A stretch of 46,399 nucleotides of DNA from Thiocapsa sp. (GTDB lineage: Bacteria; Pseudomonadota; Gammaproteobacteria; Chromatiales; Chromatiaceae), in the NCBI RefSeq assembly GCF_011390875.1, contig NZ_JAABRP010000020.1, positions 1-46,399 of the forward strand, written 5' to 3'. The notes below the pieces were generated by a model, which ran no database searches, was not told the origin of the DNA, and saw nothing but the letters and a program-made list of their open reading frames with translations. Shown in pieces: positions 1 to 9,069 of the stretch. The translations under genes and the position numbers were made by a program. The stretch's first letter is position 1; each line of letters begins with the position of its first letter.

Positions 1-1
1 C

Positions 2-85
2 GCCAGGGCGACGGCCGGGGACGTAGGGGATGAGTCGCCTGGATCGCCCGGCGCCGGCGAGACCCCTGCTCCGAAGGCGGACTAA
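2..85 (+). CDS. possible C-terminal fragment of a gene entering from the left edge
   Basis: One plus-strand frame is open from base 2 to a TAA at 83-85 and encodes 27 residues, rich in Gly, Ala, Pro and acidic residues, ending TPAPKAD. Its stop overlaps the lpxC stop tail to tail (shared bases CTAA at 82-85). In Pseudomonas a DUF721 (DciA-like) gene is convergent with lpxC, so that is one candidate identity, but nothing in these 27 residues is diagnostic. This is inferred from context and could be a chance open frame in GC-rich DNA. Confidence 0.3.
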   Translation, partial: ARATAGDVGDESPGSPGAGETPAPKAD

Positions 86-993
86 GCCAGCGCCACCGGG
101 TGCGCATAGCAGATGGGAGACTCGGCGGAGTCCTCGAACACCACCTCTTCCCAGGCGTCGACGTCGGCCACCAGCGCACGCAGGAGGTTGTTGTTGAGCG
201 CATGCCCTGACTTGTGTGCCTGGAAGGACCCGATCAGGGTATGGCCTAAAAGATAGAGGTCGCCGATCGCATCCAGGATCTTGTGCTTCACGAACTCGTC
301 TTCGTAGCGCAAACCTTCGTCGTTGAGCACACGGTATTCGTCCACGACGACCGCGTTGTCCAGACTGCCGCCCAGGGCAAGATTCTGTGCACGCAATGCC
401 TCGATCTCGCGCAGGAAACCGAAGGTTCGCGCCCGACTCACCTCCTTCACGAACGATGAGGTCGAGAAATCCACGATCGCCCGATTGGACCGCGCGTGGA
501 ATGCGGGATGGTCGAAGTCGATCGAAAACTCGACCTTGAAGCCGTTGTAAGGCGAAAAGCGTGCGAACTTGTCGCCGTCGCGCACCTCGACCGGCCGCTT
601 GATTCGGATAAAGCGCTTGGCGCGATTCTGTTCTTCCATCCCGGCCGACTGCACCAGGAACACGAAGGGCCCGGCACTGCCGTCCATGATCGGCACCTCT
701 GCCGCGCCGACATCCACATATGCATTGTCGATCCCGAGTCCGGCAAAGGCCGACAGTAGGTGCTCGACCGTCGAGACGCGAACATCGCCCTTGACCAGCG
801 TGGTGGACAGCCGAGTATCGCCCACGTTGAAGGGTGTCGCCTTGATCTCGACAGGCACGTCCAAGTCGACCCGACGGAAAATGATGCCCGTATCGGGAGC
901 CGCCGGCCGCAAGGTCAGGGGGATCTTCTCGCCGGTATGCAGGCCGACGCCGGTCGCCCGGATCACATTCTTCAAGGTACGCTGCTTGAGCAT
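82..993 (-). CDS. lpxC: LpxC, UDP-3-O-acyl-N-acetylglucosamine deacetylase
   Basis: Zinc-dependent cytoplasmic deacetylase that commits UDP-3-O-acyl-GlcNAc to lipid A synthesis. The protein has 303 residues (E. coli LpxC has 305) and starts [20 protein letters not shown], close to the E. coli start. Zinc ligands fall at H78, H237 and D241 ([13 protein letters not shown] and [11 protein letters not shown]), and the catalytic His at H264 (KSGHALNN). The frame stays open 37 codons further upstream, but homology and a GGGAGA Shine-Dalgarno fix the ATG at 991-993. It is the last gene at the distal end of the dcw cluster, 251 bp beyond ftsZ, with its own promoter. Identification is firm. Confidence 0.98.
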   Translation of the reverse strand: MLKQRTLKNVIRATGVGLHTGEKIPLTLRPAAPDTGIIFRRVDLDVPVEIKATPFNVGDTRLSTTLVKGDVRVSTVEHLLSAFAGLGIDNAYVDVGAAEVPIMDGSAGPFVFLVQSAGMEEQNRAKRFIRIKRPVEVRDGDKFARFSPYNGFKVEFSIDFDHPAFHARSNRAIVDFSTSSFVKEVSRARTFGFLREIEALRAQNLALGGSLDNAVVVDEYRVLNDEGLRYEDEFVKHKILDAIGDLYLLGHTLIGSFQAHKSGHALNNNLLRALVADVDAWEEVVFEDSAESPICYAHPVALA

Positions 994-1121
994 CGGTCGA
1001 GGTCTCCCATCGCAAGCCGTGGCGGCTATCGGCATCCGTTGCCGGCTGATCGACGACCGAACGTGGCCCAGCGAATCCGTGCCGGAACCACGATCGTTTT
1101 CCATTCGTCATGTTGTTTTGC

Positions 1122-1137
1122 GGCTCGCATGCGAGCC
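1122..1137. repeat. perfect 16-bp palindrome in the lpxC leader
   Basis: GGCTCGCATGCGAGCC is a perfect palindrome with no loop. It lies just downstream of the predicted lpxC start of transcription (about 1142) and about 130 bp before the lpxC ATG, so it would be in the 5' leader. It could be a binding site for a dimeric regulator or an RNA hairpin. The function is unknown. Confidence 0.45.
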
Positions 1138-1148
1138 ACCTGCCGACA

Positions 1149-1177
1149 AGCTTAGGGTTTTCCCCGACGTTTATCAA
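1149..1177 (-). promoter_or_regulatory. predicted sigma-70 promoter of lpxC
   Basis: Read on the minus strand: a -35 box TTGATA (1172-1177), a 17-bp spacer, and a -10 box TAAGCT (1149-1154). The -35 matches the consensus at 5 of 6 positions. It lies in the 251-bp gap between ftsZ and lpxC, implying transcription of lpxC independent of ftsZ, as is known in E. coli. Confidence 0.5.
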
Positions 1178-1224
1178 GATCAACAACGAACCTTTTTGAA
1201 GGCGACTGTTTTAGAAGAACTATT

Positions 1225-1247
1225 TGATACAGGGAAACCCCTGATCA
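1225..1247 (-). terminator. weak hairpin overlapping the ftsZ stop codon
   Basis: On the minus strand an imperfect stem (TGATcAGGG pairing with CCCTgtATCA around a GTTT loop) begins at the ftsZ TGA codon. It is followed by an AT-rich stretch but no clean U-tract. It may attenuate read-through from the dcw operon into lpxC. The evidence is structural only. Confidence 0.25.
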
Positions 1248-2411
1248 ATCCGCCTGCCGGCGCAGAAACGCCGGAATATCGAGATAGTCGAGATCGCTCT
1301 CCACGACCGCCTCGGCGACCGCCGCGGCGCCGCCGCGACGATAGATGGCGGGACGACCGAGATCGTTGTAGTTGGGTGCAGTCTCGTTGTTGCCACCGCT
1401 GACCAGGTGCATTGCGGCGGCCTCTTGGGCACCTTGCCGCTTGAGCGTGACACGACGCTCGCCCAAGCCGGTCGCCACGACAGTGACACGCAGCTCGTCG
1501 TCCAGCGCCGGGTCGATCACGGTGCCGACCACGACGGTCGCATCGTCGTCGGCGAAATCACGCACCGTGTTGCCGACCTCGTCGAACTCGCCGATCGTCA
1601 GACTCAATCCGGCGGTGATGTTGACCAGGATGCCCTTCGCTCCGGCGAGGTCGATGTCCTCCAAGAGCGGGCTGCGGATGGCCGCCTCAGCGGCCTCGCG
1701 AGCACGATGCTCGCCGCGCGCAGCGCCCGTTCCCATCATGGCAACACCCATCTCGGACATCACCGTCTTGACGTCGGCGAAGTCGACGTTGATCAAGCCC
1801 GGACGGGTGATCAGCTCGGCGATGCCCTGCGTTGCATGCAACAGCACGTCGTTGGCGGCACTGAAGGCACCGAGCAGGCTCATGTCCTTACCCAGCACCG
1901 CCAAGAGCTTTTCGTTGGGGATCGTGATCAAGGAGTCGACGTGCTTGGCCAACTCCGCGATGCCTTCCTCGGCGATGCGGCGACGTTTGGTCCCCTCGAA
2001 CGGGAACGGCTTGGTGACGACGGCAACCGTGAGGATGCCGAGCTCCTTGGCCACCTGCGCCACGACCGGGGCCGCACCCGTGCCGGTCCCGCCGCCCATG
2101 CCCGCAGTGATGAAGACCATGTCCGCGCCGTCGAGGGCCTCTTGGATCCGATCGCGATCCTCCATCGCGGAATTGCGCCCCACCTCGGGGTCGGCACCGG
2201 CGCCCAAGCCTTTGGTGATACCGGCGCCGAGCTGAAGGATCGTCTTCACCTGCGAGCTCTTCAGCGCCTGCGCGTCCGTGTTGGCGCAGATGAAGTCCAC
2301 CCCTTCGATGGTGGCCGCGACCATGTGGTTGACCGCGTTCCCGCCGCCGCCACCGACCCCGACAACCTTGATGACAGCGTTCTGACTGTGGGTATCCATG
2401 AGCTCAAACAT
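1245..2411 (-). CDS. ftsZ: FtsZ, cell-division tubulin homologue
   Basis: GTPase that polymerises into the Z ring and recruits the divisome at the inner face of the membrane. The protein has 388 residues. Visible features are the N-terminal GGGGGNAV nucleotide loop (20-27), the tubulin signature GGGTGTG (106-112), the T7 synergy loop NVDFADV (208-214), and the conserved C-terminal peptide ending [14 protein letters not shown], which binds FtsA and ZipA. The start MFELMD at 2409-2411 has a strong GAGGAGA Shine-Dalgarno seven bases upstream; an upstream in-frame ATG at 2444 lacks this. It follows ftsA, but with an unusually long 303-bp gap that carries a repeat element. Confidence 0.99.
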   Translation of the reverse strand: MFELMDTHSQNAVIKVVGVGGGGGNAVNHMVAATIEGVDFICANTDAQALKSSQVKTILQLGAGITKGLGAGADPEVGRNSAMEDRDRIQEALDGADMVFITAGMGGGTGTGAAPVVAQVAKELGILTVAVVTKPFPFEGTKRRRIAEEGIAELAKHVDSLITIPNEKLLAVLGKDMSLLGAFSAANDVLLHATQGIAELITRPGLINVDFADVKTVMSEMGVAMMGTGAARGEHRAREAAEAAIRSPLLEDIDLAGAKGILVNITAGLSLTIGEFDEVGNTVRDFADDDATVVVGTVIDPALDDELRVTVVATGLGERRVTLKRQGAQEAAAMHLVSGGNNETAPNYNDLGRPAIYRRGGAAAVAEAVVESDLDYLDIPAFLRRQAD

Positions 2412-2714
2412 GCTGTTGTCTCCTCTCGAATTCGTTTGTTGCACGACCTATGAAACCTCGTACGTGCACGCTTCAGCGCGCACGCCCCCCCGACACCGCC
2501 ACGACACGACATGTGCCGCAGCCCCGGACCGCAGGCCGCGGCCCCCGACCGATAGGGTTTGATTGAACACCCCATCCCAACCTACCTGCGACGGGGCATG
2601 AGCCCCGGAGCAGAATCAACCGCCCACTTAAACCGCGTGAACTGCGACACGCCCGGATCTGTGCAAGGCTCGCCCGACAGGCCAACACCGCATGTCGCAC
2701 CGTACGCGGTTTAA
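2412..2714. other. ftsA-ftsZ intergenic region
   Basis: These 303 bp contain no convincing gene. The left 216 bp are GC-rich leader sequence with a hairpin CGGGGC-ATGA-GCCCCG at 2592-2607 (plus-strand coordinates). The right 87 bp are an inverted-repeat element (separate entry). No clear -35/-10 pair was found, although ftsZ promoters normally lie within ftsA as well as upstream of ftsZ, so absence here does not imply absence of control. Confidence 0.6.
2628..2714 (+). repeat. 87-bp terminal inverted-repeat element, copy 1
   Basis: The element is bounded by TTAAACCGCGT (2628-2638) and its exact complement ACGCGGTTTAA (2704-2714). An inner pair TGCGACA / TGTCGC extends the potential fold. The right side carries CGCATGTCGC (2689-2698), five variable bases, then ACGCGGTTTAAC (2704-2715). 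The same order of blocks recurs at 38617-38643 in a second, 86-bp element. The right end directly abuts the ftsA stop codon (2715-2717). It resembles a small non-autonomous REP/MITE-like intergenic repeat; no coding capacity was seen. Confidence 0.75.
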
Positions 2715-3950
2715 CTAAAAATTGCCCTGGAACCAGCTCCGCATCCGCGACCACGCGCCTCGCAATCCGGCGGAATCACCGATCTCGGGCCGCCGCGAAA
2801 AGCGGTGCTGACGCGCGTACATCAGCAGGCCGACGCCGGTCGAATAGATCGGATTGTTCACCACCTCGTCCATCCCGATCACGTACTGCGGGACCCCGAG
2901 CCGAACCGGCATGTGGAAGACCTCCTCGGCCAGCTCGATCAGTCCGTCCATCTTCGAGCTGCCGCCGGTCAGCACCACGCCTCCCGCGACCAGATCCTCG
3001 AAACCGCTGCGGCGCAGCTCGTTGTGCAGCAGGGTCAGAAGCTCTTCGTAGCGCGGCTCCACCACCTCGGCCAGGGTTTGGCGCGAGAGTCGCCGCGGCG
3101 GGCGATCGCCGATGCTCGGCACCTCGATGGACTCGCTGTTGGCCGCCAGCTGCGCCAAGGCGCAGGCATGCTTGACCTTGATCAGCTCGGCATGCTGCGT
3201 CGGCGTGCGCAGCGCCACCGCGATGTCGTTGGTCACCTGATCGCCGGCGATCGGAATCACCGCGGTGTGGCGAATCGCCCCGTCGGTGAAGACGGCAAGA
3301 TCCGTCGTCCCGCCGCCGATGTCGACGACACAGACGCCGAGCTCCTTCTCGTCGTCGCCGAGCACCGAATAGCTCGAGCTCAGCTGCGCGAGAACCAGGT
3401 CGTCGACCTCGAGTCCGCAGCGCCGGATGCACTTGATGATGTTTTGTGCGGCACTCACCGCACCCGTGACCATGTGCACGCGGGCTTCCAGCCGCACCCC
3501 GCACATCCCGATCGGCTCGCGGATGCCCTCCTGGTCGTCGATGATGAATTCCTGCGGCAGGATGTGCAGGATCTTCTGATCGGCCGGGATCGCCACCGCA
3601 CGTGCCGCATCGATGACCCGGTCGACGTCGGCCTGCGTCACCTCGACCTCCTTGATCGCGGTGATGCCGTGCGAGTTGAGGCTGCGCACGTGGCTGCCGG
3701 CGATCCCGGCATGCACCGAGTGGATCTCGCAGCCCGCCATCAGCTCGGCCTCTTCGACCGCGCGCTGAATCGACTGGACGGTCGACTCGATGTCGACGAC
3801 CACGCCTTTCTTCAGCCCCCGCGAGGGGTGCGTGCCGATACCGATGATCTCGATCTGGTTGTCGTCCTTGAGCTCGCCGACCAAGGCGGCCACCTTCGAG
3901 GTCCCGATATCCAGCCCCACCAATAGATTCTTGTCGTTACGTCTCGACAT
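2715..3950 (-). CDS. ftsA: FtsA, actin-like divisome anchor of FtsZ
   Basis: Actin-fold ATPase that tethers FtsZ to the inner membrane and recruits later division proteins. The protein has 411 residues (E. coli 420). The N-terminal phosphate-1 loop GLDIGTSKVAAL is at 12-23, the phosphate-2 motif VVDIGGGTTDLAV is mid-protein, and the adenosine motif GGVVLTGGSSKMDG follows later. The C-terminus ends in a basic, aromatic stretch (WSRMRSWFQGNF) typical of the amphipathic membrane-targeting helix. The ATG at 3948-3950 lies six bases after the ftsQ stop. The stop codon sits directly against a repeat element. Confidence 0.98.
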   Translation of the reverse strand: MSRRNDKNLLVGLDIGTSKVAALVGELKDDNQIEIIGIGTHPSRGLKKGVVVDIESTVQSIQRAVEEAELMAGCEIHSVHAGIAGSHVRSLNSHGITAIKEVEVTQADVDRVIDAARAVAIPADQKILHILPQEFIIDDQEGIREPIGMCGVRLEARVHMVTGAVSAAQNIIKCIRRCGLEVDDLVLAQLSSSYSVLGDDEKELGVCVVDIGGGTTDLAVFTDGAIRHTAVIPIAGDQVTNDIAVALRTPTQHAELIKVKHACALAQLAANSESIEVPSIGDRPPRRLSRQTLAEVVEPRYEELLTLLHNELRRSGFEDLVAGGVVLTGGSSKMDGLIELAEEVFHMPVRLGVPQYVIGMDEVVNNPIYSTGVGLLMYARQHRFSRRPEIGDSAGLRGAWSRMRSWFQGNF

Positions 3951-3956
3951 CCGGTC

Positions 3957-4751
3957 TTATCCTCGTTTGCCGGATCGCCTCGGGCGATCCGTTGTCGCAC
4001 GAGCCTGCGGCTCGGCGTTCGCTGCCCATTTCACGGCGAAACCGTTGCTGTAGCGCAGGTCCACCACCAGCGGCTGCCCGGCCGCCTCCAACTGTGTCGC
4101 GCTGGCGATATAGCGCGCAAGCCGTTGATCGACATCCTCCGTGCCGAGATATAACTCGACCCCCATGACCAGCTCGACCCGCCAGGCCCCACGCGGGTCG
4201 ACCGAGAGGGTCTGGATCAAATGGCCGATCAACATCAGATCGTCGCGCCACTGCGCATAGCGCTTCGCCACCTCCGGCGCACGTCGATCCTCGCCTTCGA
4301 GCAGCGGCAGACCCGCCGGGACCGTGCCCGTGCCAGGCCGAAAAACGATGCCCTCGGCGGTCACCAGACCGTCGCGATTCCAGCGCGCGATCGGGCGATG
4401 CTCCTCGACCTCGACCTGCAGCCGATCCGGCCAGACGCGTCGCACGGTGGCGCGACCGACCCAGGCCAAGTCCTCGGCCGCCTGCTTCAGATCCTTCAAA
4501 TCCGCCGTCAGGATGCCGCCGCGCAGCCGCTCGCTGATGGTCTCCTGCAATAATCGCGAGGAGTGATGATGCAGCTCGCCCTCCACGGCGATGATGCGCA
4601 CGGGCAACAACTGCGGCTCCCAATGACCGAGCAGCCAAACGCCGCTCGCCATGACCGAGATCAGGAGGAACCCGACCAGAGCGAGCCAACGTCCGGAGCG
4701 ACGCGGACGCGCCTCCACGACCGGGGGGCTTATGCGTGCCGGATCAGCCAC
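3957..4751 (-). CDS. ftsQ: FtsQ, POTRA-domain divisome protein
   Basis: Bitopic inner-membrane protein that joins FtsL and FtsB in the divisome. The protein has 264 residues. A short basic cytoplasmic tail is followed by one transmembrane segment at about 22-42 ([20 protein letters not shown]), then a periplasmic POTRA domain (about 50-120, from [13 protein letters not shown]) and the FtsQ beta domain. The start is GTG at 4749-4751, overlapping the ddlB end by 8 bp. The C-terminal tail is Arg-rich (RPRRSGKRG). The cluster position between ddlB and ftsA confirms the call. Confidence 0.94.
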   Translation of the reverse strand: MADPARISPPVVEARPRRSGRWLALVGFLLISVMASGVWLLGHWEPQLLPVRIIAVEGELHHHSSRLLQETISERLRGGILTADLKDLKQAAEDLAWVGRATVRRVWPDRLQVEVEEHRPIARWNRDGLVTAEGIVFRPGTGTVPAGLPLLEGEDRRAPEVAKRYAQWRDDLMLIGHLIQTLSVDPRGAWRVELVMGVELYLGTEDVDQRLARYIASATQLEAAGQPLVVDLRYSNGFAVKWAANAEPQARATTDRPRRSGKRG

Positions 4752-5679
4752 GGTCGAGACTCGTCTCCAGGATTCGCCAAACCAGGGTGTCGAAGTCCAG
4801 CCCAGCCACCTGCGCGGCCATCGGGACGAGGCTGTGGTCGGTCATGCCCGGCACCGTGTTGATTTCCAGTAGGAACGGCTCCCCGCTCCCGTCGACCATC
4901 AGGTCGACCCGGCCCCAACCACTCGCGCCGGTGGCCTCGAAGGCATCGAGCGCGAGTCGCTGCAGACGTGACTCCTCCGCTTCGGGCAGACCGCAGGGGC
5001 AGTGATAGCGCGTGCTGTCCGCCCGATACTTGGCCTCGAAGTCGTAAAAGGCGTGCGGCGTTTCGAGCCGGATCATGGGGAGCGCCTCCTGTCCGAGAAC
5101 GGCGCAGGTGTACTCGGCGCCGTGAATCCACCGCTCGGCGAGGACCAGGGCGTCGTAACCCCGGGCCGTGCGCCAGGCTTCGGCGAGTGACTCCGTGTCC
5201 TCGACGCGCGCCATCCCGATGCTCGATCCCTCGTGGACCGGCTTGATCATGAGCGGGAAGCCGAGCGCCTCGGCAGCCGCCAGATCGGCGTCCGTGCGCA
5301 GCAGCGCCGAGGCGGCCGTCGGCAGGCCGCACCCGGCCCAGGCCAGCTTGCAGCGATACTTGTCCATGCCGAGCGCCGAGCCCAGCACACCGGAGCCCGT
5401 GTAGGGCATCCCGATGGTCTCCAAGGCGCCCTGGATCTGACCGTCTTCGCCGCCGCGCCCGTGCAGAATGATGAAGGCGCGATCGAAGCCGCCGGTGCGC
5501 AGATGTTCGAGAACCCGCTCGTCCGGATCCAACGCATGGGCGTCGATGCCCTGACGCAGCAGAGCCGCCAGCACGGCACTTCCGCTCTTGAGCGAGATCT
5601 CGCGCTCCGCCGCGCGCCCGCCGAGGAGCACTGCGACCTTGCCGAACCGAGCGCGCGCCTGGATTCTCTCTGGTGTCAT
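4744..5679 (-). CDS. ddlB: D-alanine--D-alanine ligase (DdlB)
   Basis: ATP-grasp ligase that joins two D-alanines to make the D-Ala-D-Ala terminus of the peptidoglycan stem. The protein has 311 residues (E. coli DdlB has 306). It shows the N-terminal [20 protein letters not shown] motif, HGRGGEDG, the ATP-grasp segments [15 protein letters not shown] and [10 protein letters not shown], and the metal-binding [12 protein letters not shown]. The start ATG at 5677-5679 overlaps the murB stop in an ATGA, indicating translational coupling. The open frame continues upstream through murB antiphase sequence, but homology begins here. Confidence 0.97.
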   Translation of the reverse strand: MTPERIQARARFGKVAVLLGGRAAEREISLKSGSAVLAALLRQGIDAHALDPDERVLEHLRTGGFDRAFIILHGRGGEDGQIQGALETIGMPYTGSGVLGSALGMDKYRCKLAWAGCGLPTAASALLRTDADLAAAEALGFPLMIKPVHEGSSIGMARVEDTESLAEAWRTARGYDALVLAERWIHGAEYTCAVLGQEALPMIRLETPHAFYDFEAKYRADSTRYHCPCGLPEAEESRLQRLALDAFEATGASGWGRVDLMVDGSGEPFLLEINTVPGMTDHSLVPMAAQVAGLDFDTLVWRILETSLDRG

Positions 5680-6551
5680 GGATGCTCTCCGGAAATGTGT
5701 TTGACCTCGGGCACCAGTCTGACGCCGGTGGCGTCCTCGACCCGACGCTGCACCAGGTCGATCAGCTCGCGGATGTCCGCGGCACTGGCCTCGCCTGTGT
5801 TGATGATGAAATTCGCGTGCTTCTCGGACACCTGAGCACCGCCGATCCGATAACCCTTGAGCCCTTCCGCCTCGATCAGACGCGCGGCATGATCGCCGGG
5901 CGGATTGCGGAACACCGATCCGCAGCTCGGTAACCCCACGGGTTGCGTCTGCGCACGCCGGTCGAGCAGCTCGCGAATCCGCGCCATCCCCGCCTGACCG
6001 TCGCCGGGGGCAAGCTCGAGCGCGACGTCCAGGAACCACTCGCCGGGAGGACCGACCACCTCGCGGTAGCCGATCGAGAAATCGCCCGGCACCCGCTCGC
6101 GAATCCGACCGACGCGATCGATGGTCCGCACCGAAATCACATGCACCCAGGTCTCGCCGCCCCAGGCGCCCGCATTCATGGCCAGCGCGCCACCCATGGT
6201 GCCGGGGATGCCGGCGAGAAACTCGCACCCGACCAAATCGTGCCGCGAGGCGAAACGCGCCACCTTGGCGCAGGAGACACCGGATTCGGCATGAATCCCG
6301 GTCGCGCCCCTTCGCTCCAAACGCGTCAGACATGCCTGGGTCTGGATCACGGTGCCGGGAAACCCAGCGTCGTCCACCAGCAGATTGCTCCCGAGCCCAA
6401 GCCACAAGAGCGGCTCCTGCGGGTCGAGCCGCGCCAGGAAGGTGGCCAGATCCGCCGCGTCCGACGGCCGATAGAAGCGGCGCGCAGGCCCGCCGACCCG
6501 CCAACTGGTATGGCGGGAGAGCGGCTCGCCCTCGCGCAGCTCGCCCATCAT
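5676..6551 (-). CDS. murB: MurB, UDP-N-acetylenolpyruvoylglucosamine reductase
   Basis: FAD/NADPH-dependent reductase producing UDP-MurNAc from UDP-GlcNAc-enolpyruvate. The protein has 291 residues, which fits the shorter type II MurB class; E. coli type I is about 342. FAD-binding motifs are [12 protein letters not shown] and [21 protein letters not shown]. The catalytic region has [19 protein letters not shown] and a C-terminal [13 protein letters not shown]. The start is the first of two ATGs (6549-6551), overlapping the murC stop as ATGA, and its own stop overlaps ddlB in the same way. Confidence 0.97.
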   Translation of the reverse strand: MMGELREGEPLSRHTSWRVGGPARRFYRPSDAADLATFLARLDPQEPLLWLGLGSNLLVDDAGFPGTVIQTQACLTRLERRGATGIHAESGVSCAKVARFASRHDLVGCEFLAGIPGTMGGALAMNAGAWGGETWVHVISVRTIDRVGRIRERVPGDFSIGYREVVGPPGEWFLDVALELAPGDGQAGMARIRELLDRRAQTQPVGLPSCGSVFRNPPGDHAARLIEAEGLKGYRIGGAQVSEKHANFIINTGEASAADIRELIDLVQRRVEDATGVRLVPEVKHISGEHP

Positions 6552-7978
6552 GCCTCCGACCGGACCATCAGGCTCGGCAGACGTGCCGCCAGGCCGCCGA
6601 TGTCGCCGGCACCCATCACCAACACCATATCGCCGTCGAGCGCCAGGTTGTCCAAAAGACCCGGCACCTCGTCGATCGCCTGTGCGAACACCGGATCCAG
6701 CTCGCCGCGCGTACGGATCGCACGGCTCAGTGCGCGCCCGTCGGCACCGGCGATCGGCGCCTCGCCGGCCGGGTAGACCTCGCACAAGACGAGCGCGTCC
6801 GGGCTCGACAGAACCGCAACGAAATCCTCGAACTGCTCTTGGGTCCGCGTATACCGATGGGGTTGGAAGACCAAGACCAGTCGGCGTCCGGGCCAACCGG
6901 CGCGCGCGGCCGCCAGCGTGGCCGCAATCTCGCGCGGGTGGTGCCCGTAGTCATCGACCAAGAGCAGTCGGCGACCGCGTGTGTCGGTCAGCTCGCTGAT
7001 CATGAAGCGACGTCCAACCCCTTCGAAGCGGGACAGGGCGCGCGCGATCGCCTCCTCCTCGACACCCAGCTCGAGCGCGACGCTGATCGCGGCCAAGGCG
7101 TTCAGCACGTTGTGCCGGCCGGGCAGGTTGAGATCGATCTCCAACGGTGACTCGAGGTCCCGAGCCTCGACGAGAAAGCGGGTGCGCATGCCGTCCTGCC
7201 GGATATCGACCGCACGCACGTCGGCCTCCGGACGGGTGCCGTAGGTGCGCACGGGGCGCGGCACGGTCTCGACCAAGGCGCGAATCTCGTCGTCGTCGAT
7301 GCAAAGCACCGCGAGCCCGTAGAAGGGCAGGTGATGCAGAAACTCCATGAAGGTGCTGCGCAACCGATTGAAGTCGTTGCCGTAAGTGCGCATGTGATCG
7401 GCATCGATATTGGTGACGATCGAGATCATGGGCTGCAGATAGAGGAACGAGGCGTCGCTCTCGTCGGCCTCGGCGACCAGATATTTGGTGGTCCCCAGCT
7501 TGGCATTGGCGCCCGCGCTGTTGAGTCGACCGCCGATCACGAAGGTCGGGTCCAGCCCGCCCTCGGCCAGGATGCTTGCGACCAGACTGGTCGTCGTCGT
7601 CTTGCCGTGAGTGCCGGCCACCGCGACGCCGTAGTAGAAGCGCATCAGCTCGGCGAGCATCTCGGCACGACGCACGATCGGGATACGTCCGGCGCGCGCA
7701 CGCTGAATCTCGGGATTGGTCTCGTCGATCGCGCTCGACACCACGACGGCGTCGGCATCCGCGACCTGTTCGGCCCGGTGTCCGATGAAGATCTCGACAC
7801 CCAACCCCTCGAGGCGACGCGTCGCATCGCTCGCGCGCAGATCCGAACCCGCAACCTCGTAGCCCAGATTGGCCATCAGCTCGGCGATGCCGCTCATGCC
7901 GGAGCCGCCGACCCCGACGAAGTGGAGTCGGCGAACACGCCCCATCCGGGCGGCGGTATGTTGTAGATGTGCGTTCAT
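6548..7978 (-). CDS. murC: MurC, UDP-N-acetylmuramate--L-alanine ligase
   Basis: Cytoplasmic Mur ligase adding L-Ala to UDP-MurNAc. The protein has 476 residues. It has an N-terminal Rossmann-type domain with [17 protein letters not shown] (19-35), the ATP loop GTHGKTTT (122-129), [11 protein letters not shown], the domain-3 segment [16 protein letters not shown], and QPHRYTRTQ. The start MNAHLQ at 7976-7978 forms an ATGA overlap with the murG stop and has an AGAGG-like Shine-Dalgarno. Upstream of this start the frame continues for seven more codons, ignored here. Confidence 0.97.
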   Translation of the reverse strand: MNAHLQHTAARMGRVRRLHFVGVGGSGMSGIAELMANLGYEVAGSDLRASDATRRLEGLGVEIFIGHRAEQVADADAVVVSSAIDETNPEIQRARAGRIPIVRRAEMLAELMRFYYGVAVAGTHGKTTTTSLVASILAEGGLDPTFVIGGRLNSAGANAKLGTTKYLVAEADESDASFLYLQPMISIVTNIDADHMRTYGNDFNRLRSTFMEFLHHLPFYGLAVLCIDDDEIRALVETVPRPVRTYGTRPEADVRAVDIRQDGMRTRFLVEARDLESPLEIDLNLPGRHNVLNALAAISVALELGVEEEAIARALSRFEGVGRRFMISELTDTRGRRLLLVDDYGHHPREIAATLAAARAGWPGRRLVLVFQPHRYTRTQEQFEDFVAVLSSPDALVLCEVYPAGEAPIAGADGRALSRAIRTRGELDPVFAQAIDEVPGLLDNLALDGDMVLVMGAGDIGGLAARLPSLMVRSEA

Positions 7979-9069
7979 CAACCGGCAACCTCTAAGCAAG
8001 CAGCCGCGATCCGTCCGGCGGCATCCGGCTGCGCGCGCTCGCGGGCCGCATCGGCCATCGCCGACAGGGTCTCGCGATCGCCCAACAATTCATGGAGCAG
8101 TGCGGTCAAACCGGCAACCGTGAGATCGCGCTGAATGACGAGTCGCGCTGCGCCGACATCGGCCAGATAGCGGGCGTTGCCGACTTGATGGTCGTCGACC
8201 GCAAACGGATAGGGCACCAAAACCGAGGCAACGCCGGCGGCGGCCAGCTCCGAGACCGTGAGCGCACCGGCCCGGCAGACGACGAGGTCGGCCCAACCGT
8301 AAGCCGCGGCCATGTCGCTGATAAAGGGGACGATATCCGCCTCGACACCGACCGCACGATAGCCCGCACGCGCCGTCTCAAGCGTGCGCTCGCCGGCCTG
8401 ATGGCGCACGCTCGGACGCAGCGCTTCCGGCAGCCCCGCCAACGCTGCAGGGACCATCTCGTTGAGAACTTGAGCCCCGAGCGAGCCCCCCAGAATCAGC
8501 AGCCGAGCCCGCTCGGCAGGGCTTTCCGTTCGGTGCCGCGCCAGACGCTCGCGCGGCGGCGGCAGATCGACGATCGCGCGGCGCACCGGATTTCCGCAGG
8601 CTTGCGCACCACGCGCATCCGGGAAGCTCCCGGGAAATGCCTCGAACACGCGCGTGGCGATCCGCGCCAACCACTGGTTGGTCATCCCTGGCACGAAGTT
8701 CTGCTCGTGGATCACCAGCGGCAGACCCAATGCCCGGGCCGCCAGACCACCGGGGCCGGAGGCGAATCCACCCATCCCCAACACCACCGAAGGACGACGC
8801 CGACGCAGGATCCGCGCGGCCTGCCAGAGTGCAACCGCGATCTTGAAGGGAGCGCCGAGGATCTGAGTGATCCCCTTTCCCCGCAACCCTTCGATGCGGA
8901 TCCACTCCATCTCCAAGCCGTGCTCGGGCACCAGACGCGACTCCATCCCGCGACGCGTGCCGATCCAGAAGACACCTACGCCCTGCTCGCGAAGACGCTC
9001 GGCGACCGCGAGCGCGGGAAAGACATGCCCGCCGGTGCCCCCGGCCATGACGGCTACGCTCGTACCCAT
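7978..9069 (-). CDS. murG: MurG, lipid II synthase (GT28)
   Basis: Peripheral inner-membrane glycosyltransferase that adds GlcNAc from UDP-GlcNAc to lipid I to make lipid II. The protein has 363 residues. Key motifs are the first G-loop [17 protein letters not shown] (8-24), [33 protein letters not shown], the second G-loop [13 protein letters not shown], and the C-terminal [16 protein letters not shown] with [15 protein letters not shown]. The start ATG at 9067-9069 overlaps ftsW by 16 bp, and the stop forms an ATGA with murC. Confidence 0.97.
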   Translation of the reverse strand: MGTSVAVMAGGTGGHVFPALAVAERLREQGVGVFWIGTRRGMESRLVPEHGLEMEWIRIEGLRGKGITQILGAPFKIAVALWQAARILRRRRPSVVLGMGGFASGPGGLAARALGLPLVIHEQNFVPGMTNQWLARIATRVFEAFPGSFPDARGAQACGNPVRRAIVDLPPPRERLARHRTESPAERARLLILGGSLGAQVLNEMVPAALAGLPEALRPSVRHQAGERTLETARAGYRAVGVEADIVPFISDMAAAYGWADLVVCRAGALTVSELAAAGVASVLVPYPFAVDDHQVGNARYLADVGAARLVIQRDLTVAGLTALLHELLGDRETLSAMADAARERAQPDAAGRIAAACLEVAG

